Assembly: GCA_030531595.1 (NCBI GenBank)
Contig: JAUNND010000005.1
Coordinates: 1 to 58,142, forward strand
Direction: 5' to 3'
Length of the DNA: 58,142 nucleotides
Source of the DNA: Eubacteriales bacterium
GTDB lineage: Bacteria; Bacillota; Clostridia; Oscillospirales; Oscillospiraceae
The notes beneath the pieces are model-generated. The model had not been told where the DNA came from and did not search any database. It saw nothing but the letters and a program-made list of their open reading frames with translations. The translations under genes were made by a program, and so were the position numbers. Positions 1 through 10,105 of the stretch are shown here, in pieces; position 1 is the stretch's first letter, and every line of letters starts with the position of its first letter.

Positions 1-2164
1 CGGTGCAGTAGCAGCCGCAGACGGTGCCGACCTTGGAGACCTTGTAGGTCTCGCGTACCTCGGCGTGACCGATAACGGCTTCTCTGAACTTGGGAGCGAG
101 CATACCCTTCATGGCTGCCTCGATCTCGTTGATGCAGTCATAGATGACGCGGTACATACGCATATCCACATTGCTTCTCGCCGCGCTGTCACGCGCCGCG
201 TTATCGGGACGGACGTTGAAGCCGACAATGATCGCGCCCGAAGTGGCGGCAAGCATAACGTCGGATTCATTGATCGCGCCGACCGCGCTGTGGATGACCT
301 TTACTCTGACCTCATCATTGGAGATCTTCTCAAGAGAGGTCTTGACAGCCTCGGCAGAGCCCTGAACGTCCGCCTTGACAATGATGTTGAGGGTCTTCAT
401 CTCGCCCGCCTGGATCTGGCTGAACAGATCCTCAAGGCTGACCTTCTTGTTGCCGCCGTTTGCGGCGTTCATCTGCTGAACTCTGCGCTCCTCGGCAAGC
501 TCTCTTGCCATACGCTCGTCGGCGACGGCGTTGAAGATGTCGCCCGCCGTGGGGACCTCGCTCATACCGGAGATCTCAACGGGAGTGGAGGGACCCGCCT
601 CGGTGACGCGCTGACCCTTGTCGTTGAGCATCGTGCGGACACGGCCGACACAGGTACCGGCAATTATGATGTCGCCCATTTTAAGAGTACCGTTCTGAAC
701 AAGGACGGTCATGATGGGACCGCGGCCCTTGTCAAGTCTCGCCTCGATGACAGTACCCTTTGCGGCGCGGTTGGGATTGGCCTTGAGCTCCTGTACCTCT
801 GCGAGCACAACGAGGTTTTCAAGCAGATTGTCTATGCCCATACCGGTCTTTGCGGAGATCGGGCAGACGATCGTATCGCCGCCCCATTCCTCGGAGACAA
901 GGTCATACTCGGTGAGCTGCTGCTTGATGCGATCGGGATTTGCACCCACCGTATCCATCTTATTGATAGCCACGACGACGGGAATGCCCGCTGCCTTGGC
1001 GTGGTTAATACTCTCAACGGTCTGGGGCATGATGCCGTCGTCGGCGGCTACAACAAGGATGGCGATATCAGTTACCATCGCGCCGCGGGCACGCATGGAG
1101 GTGAACGCCTCATGACCCGGAGTGTCAAGGAAGGTGATGGGACTGCCGTTTATTGATGTGGTATATGCGCCGATATGCTGGGTGATGCCGCCGGCCTCTC
1201 CGGAGGCGACATGGGCGTGACGGATATAGTCGAGCAGCGAGGTCTTGCCGTGGTCGACGTGACCCATAACGACAACAACGGGAGCGCGGGGCATAAGATC
1301 CTCTTCCCTGTCCTCGTGAGCATCGATGAGCTTCTCCTCGACGGTGACGATAACCTCCTTCTCGACCTTGCAGCCAAGCTCCATAGCCACCAGCGCCGCG
1401 GTATCATAGTCGATAATCTCGGAGACGGAGGCAAATACGCCCATCTTGAAAAGCTGCTTTATGACCTCGGCGGCGGTCTTCTTCATACGGGATGCCAGAT
1501 CGCCCACGCTGATCTCGTCCGGTATCTCGACCTTGAGCTGCTGCTTTTTGGCGATCTCAAGCTGCAGCTTTGTCATCTTGTCGCGCTCTTCCTGGCGCTT
1601 CTTTGCACTGACGACCTGCTGATTGGGACGCTGCTTTGATTTTGAGCCGATCTTCTCCTTGCCGGAGCGATGATCCTCCTTGCCTCTCATACCGGCAAGA
1701 TCCTCAAACTTCTCGTTATACTTTTCGATATTGACGGCCGCACCGCCGCGTGTATCGACAACGCGCTTCTCGGCGACCTGTCTGGGAGTGTGCGGTTTGA
1801 CAGCGGCCGGCTTTTCCGCCGGTGCAGCCTGCTGCGGCTTCTCGGGAGCGGTCTTCTGCGGCTGCTTTGGAGCCGGCTGTGCGTTCTTTGCCGGCTTTGC
1901 GCCGTCCGCCTTCTTCTCCGCGGGCTTTTTCTCCGGCTGTTTGGGTGCTTCCTCGGTCTTGGCGGTCCTGAATACTTCTTCAAGGCTTTCGACCTGATTG
2001 TGCTGGGTCATATAGTCGAAAATAATGTCAAGCTCGTTGTTTTCCAGCACCTGCATATGGTTTTTGGGAGGCGCCACATAATCCGTAAGTATCTGATTGA
2101 TCACCTTTGACGTGACATTGAAATCCTTTGCCACCTCATGAATTCTGTATTTTATCATTGCCAT
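1..2164 (-). CDS. infB: Translation initiation factor IF-2, C-terminus cut off by window edge
   Basis: GTPase that places fMet-tRNA on the 30S subunit and promotes 50S joining. About 721 codons are visible. An N-terminal IF2_N domain ([13 protein letters not shown]) is followed by a Lys/Pro/Ala-rich linker, a second IF2_N-like module, then the G domain with G1 GHVDHGKTS near residue 295, G3 DTPGHEA and G4 NKMD, and domain II. The end of domain III/IV lies outside the window. Start: ATG at 2164 has GGAGGAA seven bases upstream and gives MAMIKYRI. It follows ylxQ by 3 bp and is the last visible gene of the rimP-nusA operon. Identification is secure; the long plus-strand open frames across it are shadows. 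Confidence 0.97.
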   Translation of the reverse strand, partial: MAMIKYRIHEVAKDFNVTSKVINQILTDYVAPPKNHMQVLENNELDIIFDYMTQHNQVESLEEVFRTAKTEEAPKQPEKKPAEKKADGAKPAKNAQPAPKQPQKTAPEKPQQAAPAEKPAAVKPHTPRQVAEKRVVDTRGGAAVNIEKYNEKFEDLAGMRGKEDHRSGKEKIGSKSKQRPNQQVVSAKKRQEERDKMTKLQLEIAKKQQLKVEIPDEISVGDLASRMKKTAAEVIKQLFKMGVFASVSEIIDYDTAALVAMELGCKVEKEVIVTVEEKLIDAHEDREEDLMPRAPVVVVMGHVDHGKTSLLDYIRHAHVASGEAGGITQHIGAYTTSINGSPITFLDTPGHEAFTSMRARGAMVTDIAILVVAADDGIMPQTVESINHAKAAGIPVVVAINKMDTVGANPDRIKQQLTEYDLVSEEWGGDTIVCPISAKTGMGIDNLLENLVVLAEVQELKANPNRAAKGTVIEARLDKGRGPIMTVLVQNGTLKMGDIIIAGTCVGRVRTMLNDKGQRVTEAGPSTPVEISGMSEVPTAGDIFNAVADERMARELAEERRVQQMNAANGGNKKVSLEDLFSQIQAGEMKTLNIIVKADVQGSAEAVKTSLEKISNDEVRVKVIHSAVGAINESDVMLAATSGAIIVGFNVRPDNAARDSAARSNVDMRMYRVIYDCINEIEAAMKGMLAPKFREAVIGHAEVRETYKVSKVGTVCGCYCT

Positions 2165-2167
2165 ATG

Positions 2168-2596
2168 TTATTCCTCCCTTATTCCTTCCGTTTTATTCTT
2201 CTTGGCAGTGCCCTTCTGTTTTTTCCGCCTGTTCGTCTTTTCCAGTTTTTTTGAAAGCGCGGCGCTCTCTTCGCTGTACTTATCCGGATACTCGCACTCC
2301 AGTCCCTTCATGAAAGCGTCCGCAAACCCCAGATCGGTTATGGCCGCCATTGAGCAGCCGCTCACTCCGAGCTTCATTGCCATTTCATCCTTGGTAAAAG
2401 GCACCGCGGCAAGCACCGCCGACCTGCCCTGTACAAAGCACTCCGCCCTGCGTCCTGCATTGTCCGACGCATCCGACGCAAGGATCAGCAGCTTCGTCTT
2501 TCCGTCCCGGCAGGCTTTGCCGGAATTCGTCTCTCCTGTCTCTATGGCTCCCGCTCTTCGCATGAGCCCGAGCAGATTAAGAAGCTTCTCACTCAT
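2168..2596 (-). CDS. ylxQ: YlxQ-like L7Ae-family RNA-binding protein
   Basis: A 142-residue basic protein of the L7Ae/L30e/YlxQ family that sits between ylxR and infB in most Firmicutes; family members bind kink-turn RNA, but the cellular role of this one is unclear. Visible features are the N-terminal LLGLMRRAGAIETGE helix, the central LLILASDASDNAGRR strand-turn typical of the fold, and a Lys/Arg-rich tail (KKLEKTNRRKKQK). The open frame extends 24 codons upstream, but ATG at 2596 was chosen because it starts the conserved MSEKLLNLLGL and overlaps the ylxR stop by 8 bp, which implies translational coupling. Confidence 0.88.
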   Translation of the reverse strand: MSEKLLNLLGLMRRAGAIETGETNSGKACRDGKTKLLILASDASDNAGRRAECFVQGRSAVLAAVPFTKDEMAMKLGVSGCSMAAITDLGFADAFMKGLECEYPDKYSEESAALSKKLEKTNRRKKQKGTAKKNKTEGIREE

Positions 2597-2858
2597 CGCC
2601 CGCCTCCATCTGCTTTTCAAGCGTCGCGTATATTTCCGGCGGTATAGCGGCGGAAAAAGCTCTTTCAAATGCTTTTGACTTTATGGCTTTTTTAAGACAG
2701 ACCGGATCGGGGCAGACATAAGCGCCGCGCCCGGGAGCTTTGCCCTTAAAGTCAAGGCTTACGGCGCCCTCCGCAGAGCGGACCACCCTGATAAGCTCCT
2801 TTTTCGGCTTCATCTCACGACAGCCCAGACACTGCCGCATCGGTATTTTCTTTTGCAA
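2589..2858 (-). CDS. ylxR: YlxR (DUF448) nucleic-acid-binding protein
   Basis: An 89-residue member of the YlxR family, a small RNA-binding-type fold found in the nusA-infB operon. The family signatures are present: IPMRQCLGC near the N-terminus, the central APGRGAYVCPDPVC, and a C-terminal helix rich in Lys and Ala. The paired cysteines (CLGC and CPDPVC) look able to bind a metal, as in many clostridial members. The start is TTG at 2858, preceded by AAGGGG eight bases upstream; it produces the usual MxKKIPMR N-terminus. It lies 32 bp after nusA and overlaps ylxQ. Confidence 0.9.
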   Translation of the reverse strand: MQKKIPMRQCLGCREMKPKKELIRVVRSAEGAVSLDFKGKAPGRGAYVCPDPVCLKKAIKSKAFERAFSAAIPPEIYATLEKQMEAGDE

Positions 2859-2890
2859 GGCTGTCGCCCCTTTCCGTTTTTGTTACCGGA

Positions 2891-3943
2891 TCATGCTTCG
2901 CTCTCGGGCTTGATATCTATCTTGAAGCCTGTGAGCTTTGCGGCCAGTCTCGCGTTCTGACCTTCCTTGCCGATGGCGAGGGAGAGCTGTGCGTCGGGAA
3001 CGATGACGCGGCAGCTCTTTCCGTCCTCCTGCATGGTGACGCTGACGACCTCGGAGGGAGAAAGCGCGGCGGCGATATACTCGGCAGGGTCTTCGCTGTA
3101 CTTGATGATGTCTATCTTCTCGCCGTTGAGTTCTTCCACAATGCTGGCGACTCTGCCGCCCTTGGGACCGACGCAGGCGCCGATGGGATCGACATTTTCG
3201 TCGGCAGACCAGACTGCCATCTTGGTGCGGCTGCCCGCTTCACGGGCGATTGACTTTATCTCAACCGTTCCATCATAGATTTCGGGAACCTCAAGCTCGA
3301 AAAGTCTCTTGACAAGACCGGGGTGGGTGCGGCTGATAAGCACCTGAGGACCGCGTGTGGCGTTCTTGACCTCAACGACATAGACCTTTATACGGTCGCC
3401 TTCCTTTAATGCCTCCGTCTTGATGCGCTCGTTTGCTGAGAGCATGGCCTCGGTGAACTCACTGTTGGAGGAAATGCGGATGGAAACGCTGCCGTTGCGC
3501 GGCTCGATGTGGGAGACGACGCCTGTGAGAAGCTCATGCTCCTTGGAGGTGAATTCCTCATAGATGATGCCGCGCTCCGCCTCGCGGATACCCTGAATAA
3601 TGACCTGCTTGGCGGCCTGTGCGGCAATTCTGCCGAATTTTTTGGTCTCGACCGGAACACGGACGGTGTCGCCGAGCTTTGCACGGCGGCTCAGCTTCTT
3701 TGCGGCTTCGATATTTATTTCATGGGAGGGGTCTGCGACCTCGTCGACGACCGTCTTGATCACGTTCATCTCGATGCGTTTGACGCTCTCTTCCAGAACT
3801 ATCTCCGTGTTATCCTCGCACTCGGGATTATCGCGGCGGAAAGCGGCAAGCATGGCCTGCTTGATCTTGTCGTACATATACTCTCTGGGGATGCCCTTTT
3901 CCTTCTCGATATCCTCAATTGCCTCAAAAAACTCTGCGTTCAT
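2891..3943 (-). CDS. nusA: Transcription termination/antitermination factor NusA
   Basis: RNA-polymerase-associated factor controlling pausing, intrinsic termination and antitermination. The 350 residues match the short Firmicutes form, without the C-terminal acidic repeats of E. coli. In order: N-terminal polymerase-binding domain (residues about 1-130, including EDIEKEKGI), S1 domain (about 133-200, with GVVSHIEPRNGSVSIRI), then two KH domains (GPKGGRVASIVEELNGEKID and AIGKEGQNARLAAKLTG). Start ATG 3943 has a GGAGAAT box. The gene lies 42 bp downstream of rimP. See the leader hairpin upstream of rimP for probable autoregulation. Confidence 0.97.
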   Translation of the reverse strand: MNAEFFEAIEDIEKEKGIPREYMYDKIKQAMLAAFRRDNPECEDNTEIVLEESVKRIEMNVIKTVVDEVADPSHEINIEAAKKLSRRAKLGDTVRVPVETKKFGRIAAQAAKQVIIQGIREAERGIIYEEFTSKEHELLTGVVSHIEPRNGSVSIRISSNSEFTEAMLSANERIKTEALKEGDRIKVYVVEVKNATRGPQVLISRTHPGLVKRLFELEVPEIYDGTVEIKSIAREAGSRTKMAVWSADENVDPIGACVGPKGGRVASIVEELNGEKIDIIKYSEDPAEYIAAALSPSEVVSVTMQEDGKSCRVIVPDAQLSLAIGKEGQNARLAAKLTGFKIDIKPESEA

Positions 3944-3985
3944 TTTAAAATTCTCCGTTTTCAGTATAGTTGTTTTTTATTTATT

Positions 3986-4441
3986 TTATATGGAAACATG
4001 AAGCTTGACCGCACCGATCTGTGCCTTGGCAAAGCTCATCTCGTTTTCGCCGTACAGAATAGTGACGCCGCCGTTGTCGTAGCCTTTGAGCTCGCCTGTA
4101 AACACCTTGCAGCCGTTCACCGGCTGATATAATCTCACCTCGACCTCGCTGCCCATAAAGGCTTCGAAGTCCGAGGGGCGTTTCAGCTCTCTCTCCGCTC
4201 CGGCGGAGCCTACCTCGAATACATAGCTGTCGGGGATCGGGTCTTCCTCGTCCAGAATGGGATCAAGAGTGCGGCTGATGTTCTCGCAGTCGTTGATGCT
4301 CACGCCGCCTTCCTTGTCGATAAAAACTCTCAGATACCATGTGCCTGCCTCGCGGACATATTCCACATCCCACAGCGTACAGCCGTTTTCCTCAACGACG
4401 GGTCGGGCAAGCTCACTGACCTTATCGGTTATCCTGCTCAT
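3986..4441 (-). CDS. rimP: Ribosome maturation factor RimP
   Basis: Assembly factor for the 30S subunit. The 151-residue product shows the RimP N-terminal alpha/beta domain (VSELARPVVEENGCTLWDVE, with FIDKEGGVSINDCE) and the C-terminal SH3-like barrel (from SAGAERELKRPSDFEAFMG). The frame is open for 12 codons further upstream, but ATG 4441 is preferred because GGAGAAA lies eight bases before it and MSRITDKV is the expected N-terminus. It is the first gene of the rimP-nusA-ylxR-ylxQ-infB operon. Confidence 0.94.
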   Translation of the reverse strand: MSRITDKVSELARPVVEENGCTLWDVEYVREAGTWYLRVFIDKEGGVSINDCENISRTLDPILDEEDPIPDSYVFEVGSAGAERELKRPSDFEAFMGSEVEVRLYQPVNGCKVFTGELKGYDNGGVTILYGENEMSFAKAQIGAVKLHVSI

Positions 4442-4474
4442 ATTGTTTTCTCCGTTTCGATTGAAAAAGCTTCG

Positions 4475-4502
4475 CAAAAAAGAGTGGGCCGCAACCCACT
4501 CT
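4475..4502 (-). terminator. Leader terminator/attenuator ahead of rimP-nusA
   Basis: Read on the minus strand, a perfect 8-bp stem (AGAGTGGG / CCCACTCT, 6-nt loop) is followed immediately by a T-run and lies about 35 bases before the rimP start codon, inside the probable 5' UTR. A terminator positioned before the first gene of the nusA operon fits the known NusA-dependent feedback of Bacillus subtilis. Plus-strand transcription does not use it because no T-run follows there. Confidence 0.8.
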
Positions 4503-4661
4503 GACTAAACCTCATACTTACGGTATTCATAGTACCACTATATCGCCGCTTTTGCAAGTGTTTTTTTATTATTTCAATAATTTCAATAATATTCGGCGGT
4601 TCATGAATGATCAGAATGGTTTTCAGTACAAATTTTCAATATGTATGGCAGCATTTTTCTA

Positions 4662-6082
<1,421 letters not shown>

Positions 6083-6133
6083 TCGGGAGATCGTAAAAGC
6101 CGGACATACAGCGTTTATGTTATGTAAACCAAT

Positions 6134-6161
6134 GTAGGGAACGGTCTTGACCGTTCCCTAC
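6134..6161. repeat. Palindromic hairpin after gdhA
   Basis: A perfect 13-bp inverted repeat with a 2-base centre: GTAGGGAACGGTC, tt, and its complement. No T-run follows on either side, so it is not a classical terminator. It begins with the same GTAGGG hexamer that opens the larger dispersed repeats at 24.6, 53.0, 53.8 and 55.2 kb. Confidence 0.7.
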
Positions 6162-6202
6162 GGTGCGGCATGGGAAAAACAGAGATAATCAGGAGAGAAT
6201 AT

Positions 6203-6604
6203 ATGCTGAAAGACAGAGCAAGAGACTATTTTATTGAAAAAGACTTCAACTGTGCGGAGACTGTTATACGGTGCATCCGCGACGAATACGCGCTTGACAT
6301 CAGCGAGGACGATCTGAAGCTCGTCAGCGGCTTCGGCGGCGGAATGGGCTGCGGTCAGACCTGCGGCGCGCTGTGCGGTCTTATCGCCGCATACGGAAAG
6401 ATGGCGGTAAAGGATCGCGCTCACGCGACAGCCGATTTCGGCAAAAACTGCGGTGCGATATGCGGCGCGTTCAACAGAGCGCTCGGCAGTATGCAGTGTG
6501 CACAGCTTAAAAAGCTTTATTCCTCACAGCAAAACCGCTGTCTCAAAACAGTTGAAATGGCACTCGATGTTTTCGAGGAGTTCATGGCAAAAGAAAACGG
6601 ATAA
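6203..6604 (+). CDS. C_GCAxxG_C_C family redox-type protein
   Basis: A 133-residue protein of the C_GCAxxG_C_C family, small cysteine proteins of unknown biochemical role that are often linked to redox or metal metabolism. The signature is clear: NCAETV near residue 16, the Gly/Cys centre GFGGGMGCGQTCGALCG, and a later NCGAICG. No signal peptide or membrane segment is seen, so it should be cytoplasmic. ATG 6203 has AGGAGA upstream; the open frame continues 11 codons earlier without a ribosome site. It sits downstream of gdhA but beyond a hairpin, and is followed by its own terminator. Confidence 0.85.
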   Translation: MLKDRARDYFIEKDFNCAETVIRCIRDEYALDISEDDLKLVSGFGGGMGCGQTCGALCGLIAAYGKMAVKDRAHATADFGKNCGAICGAFNRALGSMQCAQLKKLYSSQQNRCLKTVEMALDVFEEFMAKENG

Positions 6605-6620
6605 TTCTCGGATAATTTTT

Positions 6621-6655
6621 CAGCCTCCTTCAAAAACGAAGGAGGCTGTATTTTG
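6621..6655 (+). terminator. Rho-independent terminator
   Basis: Perfect 11-bp stem CAGCCTCCTTC / GAAGGAGGCTG with a 6-base AAAAAC loop, followed by TATTTT, 17 bp after the C_GCAxxG_C_C gene. Confidence 0.85.
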
Positions 6656-6694
6656 GCAACCTCTAATAATTCGATGTGTTCAGATTGCGCAGAG

Positions 6695-6775
6695 ATTTTT
6701 TCGGCAGATGAAATAAAAAGCGCAGGGAATACTTTGTGTATTTCCGAGCATTTTTATGAAATATGACGGAAAAAG
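6695..6775. repeat. Short copy of the GGAATACTTTGTGTATTTC repeat
   Basis: An imperfect palindrome of about 80 bp centred on GGAATACTTTGTGTATTTC. The left arm (TTTTTTCGGCAGATGAAATA) is complementary to the right arm (TATGACGGAAAAA side). The same core, with different arms, recurs at 21.7, 43.8 and 52.9 kb. Confidence 0.7.
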
Positions 6776-6817
6776 GTCAAGCAAGATGAGCACAGGAGAA
6801 TTTTTAGAGGTGTCCTT

Positions 6818-7558
6818 TTATATATCCGCATCAAATATGACGGGAGGCTGTTCGCCGGTACGGAGCGTCTCGTAAAAAAGCGTATAGGTCATGTTCAGAT
6901 ACGGAACCGAGAAAAGCTGCACGGCAAGGCCGATGATCGCTATATTCGACATCAGCGCCCAGAGGATGAAGCTCAGATCGAGCACAAAAAGCTCCGTCTT
7001 TCTGCCCTGCATCATGCGCTTGCTCTCCCTGATACACTCCATCGCCGTCATATCGGGGCTGTCTATCATTATGTAAACCGCCATTCGGTATTTGTAGGCG
7101 GCGATAATACCCGGAATGACAAAGAGGCAGCTCCACAGCAGAATAAACAGTCCTTCGAGAATACTGAGCCAGACAAGTCGGAAAAACATCCCGAAGCCGT
7201 CGAGCAGATTGCCCGCGCACGGTGAGGTCTTTCGGACCGTATTGAGGAGGAATATCAGCAGTCCCGCGGAAACGACGGTCATCACGAGCTGAATGGCGGC
7301 GTCAATGATGTAGGACGAGGCGGGCGGCAGAAACTCCCGGCAATATGCCGCCGCATATTCGAAATTGCCCTGTTCGATATAGGTCATTATCTGCGATGCA
7401 TCGCTCTGGGTCATATTGGCTCCCATAACTCCGGCGGACAGTACGCTCATCAGTGCGCTCAGTGCAACGTAGATCGCACATATATTAAAGACCTTCGGGT
7501 TGGAGGAACTTATTACTTCGCGGGCTTTCAGTTTCAGCCCCTGTCTGTTTATCGCCAT
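6818..7558 (-). CDS. DUF975 family integral membrane protein
   Basis: A 246-residue protein with the DUF975 plan: a short cytoplasmic N-terminus (NRQGLKLKAREVI) followed by about six hydrophobic segments, including ICAIYVALSALMSVLSAG and IPGIIAAYKYRMAVYIM. The latter with ECIRESKRMMQGRK is the typical loop of the family. Function is unknown. ATG 7558 was preferred to an upstream TTG because AAGAGG lies seven bases before it. It is 30 bp downstream of the deacetylase gene and probably cotranscribed. Confidence 0.8.
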   Translation of the reverse strand: MAINRQGLKLKAREVISSSNPKVFNICAIYVALSALMSVLSAGVMGANMTQSDASQIMTYIEQGNFEYAAAYCREFLPPASSYIIDAAIQLVMTVVSAGLLIFLLNTVRKTSPCAGNLLDGFGMFFRLVWLSILEGLFILLWSCLFVIPGIIAAYKYRMAVYIMIDSPDMTAMECIRESKRMMQGRKTELFVLDLSFILWALMSNIAIIGLAVQLFSVPYLNMTYTLFYETLRTGEQPPVIFDADI

Positions 7559-7588
7559 ACTCATGCCTCTTTTCAAAAATCATTCATA

Positions 7589-8536
7589 TCAGCCAAGCGC
7601 GTGCACTTCGGGAACGGTCAGATCTATCGCCTCAAAAGTATAACCGTTTTCGCTTCCCCATTCAAGGATTTTCTGCGTTGCTTTCAGACAGGTGCTCCTT
7701 GAATCATGCTGTATCACGATCGGGCATTCCGTCTTTTCCGCAGTTTTGATCACTCGTCTTACGGAGTGCTCGATCCCGTCATCCTTCGGGTCTGCGCTTA
7801 TATCCCAGTCAAAATATCTCATGCCCAGATTATCAAGTATCTCCGTCAGTGTTTCAAAGCCGCCGTCGACCTTGTTCGCCGAATATGCCGCCGCCGTTGA
7901 GCTTCCTCCGGCAAAGCGCAGGATATCCGGTCTGTATCCCGACTTATCAAAAATCAGCTCCCTTGTTTTCAAGACATCCTCGGCAAATCTGTCCTCGGAG
8001 GAATATATATACTCGTAATCATGGCGGTAACAGTGTACGCCTATACTGTGACCGGCGGAAAGGATTCTTTCAAGCTCCTCAGGATATTTCTCGACCTGTT
8101 TTCCGATCAGAAAAAAAGTGGCCTTTGCGTCGTAGGTCGCAAGCAGATCAAGCAGCTCGTCCGTATATTTTCCCGGACCGTCATCATAGGTCAGATATAT
8201 GGTTTTTTCCGCGGCGGCGGTCTCCGGCAGAGTATTTGCGATGACTTTCACCTTTCTTGCGCACGATAACGGCACTTCATCGCTGTCCGTGACCGAATAG
8301 GTGAGCTCATAATCCTCCGGCCGCCAGATGCAGACCTCGCCGGATATCTCGACTCTGTCGCTTATGTCGCTGCCGTCCGTATCAAACGCCAGACAGCCTT
8401 CTTCAACATACCGCTCGCCGCACAGGAGGGTGATCTCCTCATCCCCGCAAAGAGATACGGATGACGCGCCGAATGCCTCTGCGGCGCAGCATACAAGGAG
8501 CGTGATAATCATCAGAAAAGCTGTCCATTGTTTCAT
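7589..8536 (-). CDS. Secreted polysaccharide deacetylase with Ig-like domain
   Basis: Carbohydrate esterase family 4 (NodB fold), expected to remove N-acetyl groups from peptidoglycan or another surface glycan. Signal peptide at residues 1-25 (FLMIITLLVCCAAEAFGA). Residues about 26-100 form a DUF5011-like Ig-type domain (EITLLCGERYVEEGCLAFD). NodB motifs follow: TYDDGPG (motif 1, metal and base Asp), HSIGVHCYRHD (metal His pair) and RFAGGSS (motif 3). ATG 8536 was chosen because the predicted promoter lies between it and the upstream in-frame ATG at 8578, so the longer form would not be transcribed; AAAGGA precedes it. Confidence 0.88.
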   Translation of the reverse strand: MKQWTAFLMIITLLVCCAAEAFGASSVSLCGDEEITLLCGERYVEEGCLAFDTDGSDISDRVEISGEVCIWRPEDYELTYSVTDSDEVPLSCARKVKVIANTLPETAAAEKTIYLTYDDGPGKYTDELLDLLATYDAKATFFLIGKQVEKYPEELERILSAGHSIGVHCYRHDYEYIYSSEDRFAEDVLKTRELIFDKSGYRPDILRFAGGSSTAAAYSANKVDGGFETLTEILDNLGMRYFDWDISADPKDDGIEHSVRRVIKTAEKTECPIVIQHDSRSTCLKATQKILEWGSENGYTFEAIDLTVPEVHALG

Positions 8537-8568
8537 ATCGGATATGTCCTTTACCAATCGTGGCTTAT

Positions 8569-8597
8569 ATTTTACCATTTAATGCACTTCTTGTAAA
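8569..8597 (-). promoter_or_regulatory. Promoter of the deacetylase gene
   Basis: On the minus strand TTTACA (8592-8597), 17-bp spacer, TAAAAT (8569-8574). It places the transcript start near 8562, between the two possible start codons, and so supports the shorter protein. Confidence 0.55.
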
Positions 8598-8624
8598 GGG
8601 CGATCCATCTTCTGAAAAATAATC

Positions 8625-8653
8625 TTGACAAATGAAAGTATAGGTGCTATTAT
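8625..8653 (+). promoter_or_regulatory. Promoter of tRNA-Leu
   Basis: TTGACA (8625-8630), 17-bp spacer, TATTAT (8648-8653), ending 18 bp before the mature tRNA 5' end. Confidence 0.75.
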
Positions 8654-8671
8654 AAGCAAGCCGTCAGAAAT

Positions 8672-8756
8672 GCGCGAGTGGTGGAATTGGCAGACTCGCT
8701 AGATTCAGGTTCTAGTGCTCACTCCGGGCGTGCGGGTTCAAGTCCCGCCTCGCGCA
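8672..8756 (+). tRNA. tRNA-Leu (anticodon CAG)
   Basis: 85-nt class II tRNA. Acceptor GCGCGAG pairs with CTCGCGC at the 3' end, with discriminator A at 8756 as expected for leucine. Anticodon stem CTAGA/TCTAG encloses the loop TTCAGGT with CAG at 8706-8708. There is a long variable arm, and the T arm carries GTTCAAGTC. CCA is not encoded. The 3' 20 bases form part of the attachment site of the element that follows. Confidence 0.96.
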
Positions 8757-8758
8757 CT
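8737..8758 (+). repeat. Attachment site attL (tRNA end)
   Basis: 22 bp covering the T-loop and acceptor 3' side of tRNA-Leu (TTCAAGTCCCGCC...GCGCACT). It is repeated exactly at 15686-15707, which defines the element ends. Confidence 0.92.
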
Positions 8759-8765
8759 GATAACG

Positions 8766-8802
8766 AAATCCATGAGAACGTTAAATTTCTCATGGATTTT
8801 TT
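8766..8802 (+). terminator. Element-supplied terminator after tRNA-Leu
   Basis: 13-bp perfect stem AAATCCATGAGAA / TTCTCATGGATTT, 8-base loop, then a T-run. It begins 9 bp after the tRNA, inside the element, and replaces the terminator that was pushed to 15717. Confidence 0.85.
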
Positions 8803-8870
8803 GTTTTATATGCTGTTTTACGCTCTATTTTGTTCCGATTTCTGATTTTTGGATTTTGCCTTTTTCGCTG

Positions 8871-8910
8871 TTTTCCCTTATGTTTTCCCTTTACAGATTT
8901 ATTTTCCCTT
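8871..8910 (+). promoter_or_regulatory. Candidate integrase arm-type sites, left end
   Basis: Three direct copies of TTTTCCCTT at 8871, 8883 and 8902, just past the integrase stop. Two further copies in the same orientation lie at the other end (15528 and 15540), with the same 12-bp pitch as the first two here. Confidence 0.55.
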
Positions 8911-8911
8911 T

Positions 8912-10105
8912 TCAGGCGGTCACAGTCTTAATAAACTGCTCCATTTTGGACGCACTTTCCGTCCTCATTTTTTCGGTCACATGGGAATAGATATTCAGGG
9001 TTGTAACTGCTGTGGAGTGTCCTAAATTCTCCTGCACCGTCTTGATGCTGTCACCGTTTTCAAGTGATACCGTTGCAAAGGTATGACGCAGATCATGAAA
9101 GCGTGTGTCAGGTAAACCCATCTGTTTTACAATCTTCTTGAAGTGCAGATACACGGTCTGCGCTGATAGATTGCCGCCCAGCTCATTTGTGAAGACAAGG
9201 TTCTTTTCATTGCTCCATAGCTCCTGCGCGGCACACCGTTCCTTAAACTGTTTTCTCTGCTGTTCTTTCAGTACCGACATAACAAACGGTGCAGGGGTGA
9301 TCGTCCGTACTTTCCCGCTCTTTGTGGAAATGAAATTATATTGCCCTGTTCCCGCCCGTTCTTTCTGCAGCTGCTTGTTTACAAAGATCGTGCCGTTCTT
9401 AAAGTCTACACAGTCCCATGTTAGACCGATTACTTCACCCTCTCTCATGCCGGTAAACAGTGTCGTTAGATATACATTCTCATATTTGTGACCTTTGACC
9501 GCTTCAATGAATTTCGCTATATCTTCATCGTCAAGCGGTTTTATTGCTGCCTGTTCGATATGCGGGATTTTACAGGCATCGGCGGGATTATATTTCAGAT
9601 AACCGAGTTCAACAGCCTGTTGAAGTGCCTTGTGGAGAACGCCGTGCAGGTTCTTAATGCTCTTTGGAGATAACGGCTTTTCAGCTTTCCCCGCCTTGTT
9701 ATACATCTTCTGAATATCAACGGCACTGAGGGCTTGAAGCTTGATAGCACCGAGAGCGGGTTTTATGTGGTTCTTCACTGTGGTCTTGTAGCTGTCAACC
9801 GTGCGCGGCTTTACGTCACCGAGAAATTCAGACTGCCATATTTCAAGCCATTCACTGACTGTGAGCTTTGACGGCTCTGAATAAGTATTCTCATTGACGG
9901 CAACGGCGGCGGCTTGCATCTTCTCCCGTACTTCCTTTTGCGTCTTGCCGGTAAAGCTTCTCTGTATCTGCTTCCCTGTGCCGCTGTCGCGTCCCACAGT
10001 CACGCGGGCTTCCCAATATGTGTATTCCTGCCCGTTTCTCATAACCGTCTTTTTGCGAATAGTGCCGGAGCCTTGTGCGCCTCTGGTGCTTTTTTTATTC
10101 GCCAT
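8912..10105 (-). CDS. int: Tyrosine recombinase (element integrase)
   Basis: 397-residue phage-type integrase that catalyses integration and excision at the tRNA-Leu site. Residues about 1-65 form an N-terminal arm-binding domain (GSGTIRKKTVMRNGQEYTYW), residues about 75-165 the SAM-like core-binding domain (SKLTVSEWLEIWQSEFLG), and the rest the catalytic domain. Visible active-site elements are the first Arg in TGMREGEVIGLTW, HDLRHTFAT (His-x-x-Arg), LGHS and the nucleophile in NIYSHVTEKM. The gene lies next to attL and reads toward the tRNA. Its start overlaps the repressor stop by 11 bp, so the two are cotranscribed. Confidence 0.95.
   Translation of the reverse strand: MANKKSTRGAQGSGTIRKKTVMRNGQEYTYWEARVTVGRDSGTGKQIQRSFTGKTQKEVREKMQAAAVAVNENTYSEPSKLTVSEWLEIWQSEFLGDVKPRTVDSYKTTVKNHIKPALGAIKLQALSAVDIQKMYNKAGKAEKPLSPKSIKNLHGVLHKALQQAVELGYLKYNPADACKIPHIEQAAIKPLDDEDIAKFIEAVKGHKYENVYLTTLFTGMREGEVIGLTWDCVDFKNGTIFVNKQLQKERAGTGQYNFISTKSGKVRTITPAPFVMSVLKEQQRKQFKERCAAQELWSNEKNLVFTNELGGNLSAQTVYLHFKKIVKQMGLPDTRFHDLRHTFATVSLENGDSIKTVQENLGHSTAVTTLNIYSHVTEKMRTESASKMEQFIKTVTA

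Noticed and set aside
65-1156. 363-codon plus-strand frame at the window start
   Set aside because: Shadow of infB, whose GTPase motifs are unambiguous on the minus strand.
6134-6161. Perfect palindrome after gdhA as an intrinsic terminator
   Set aside because: No T-run on either strand; treated as a repeat, though it may still stabilise the 3' end.
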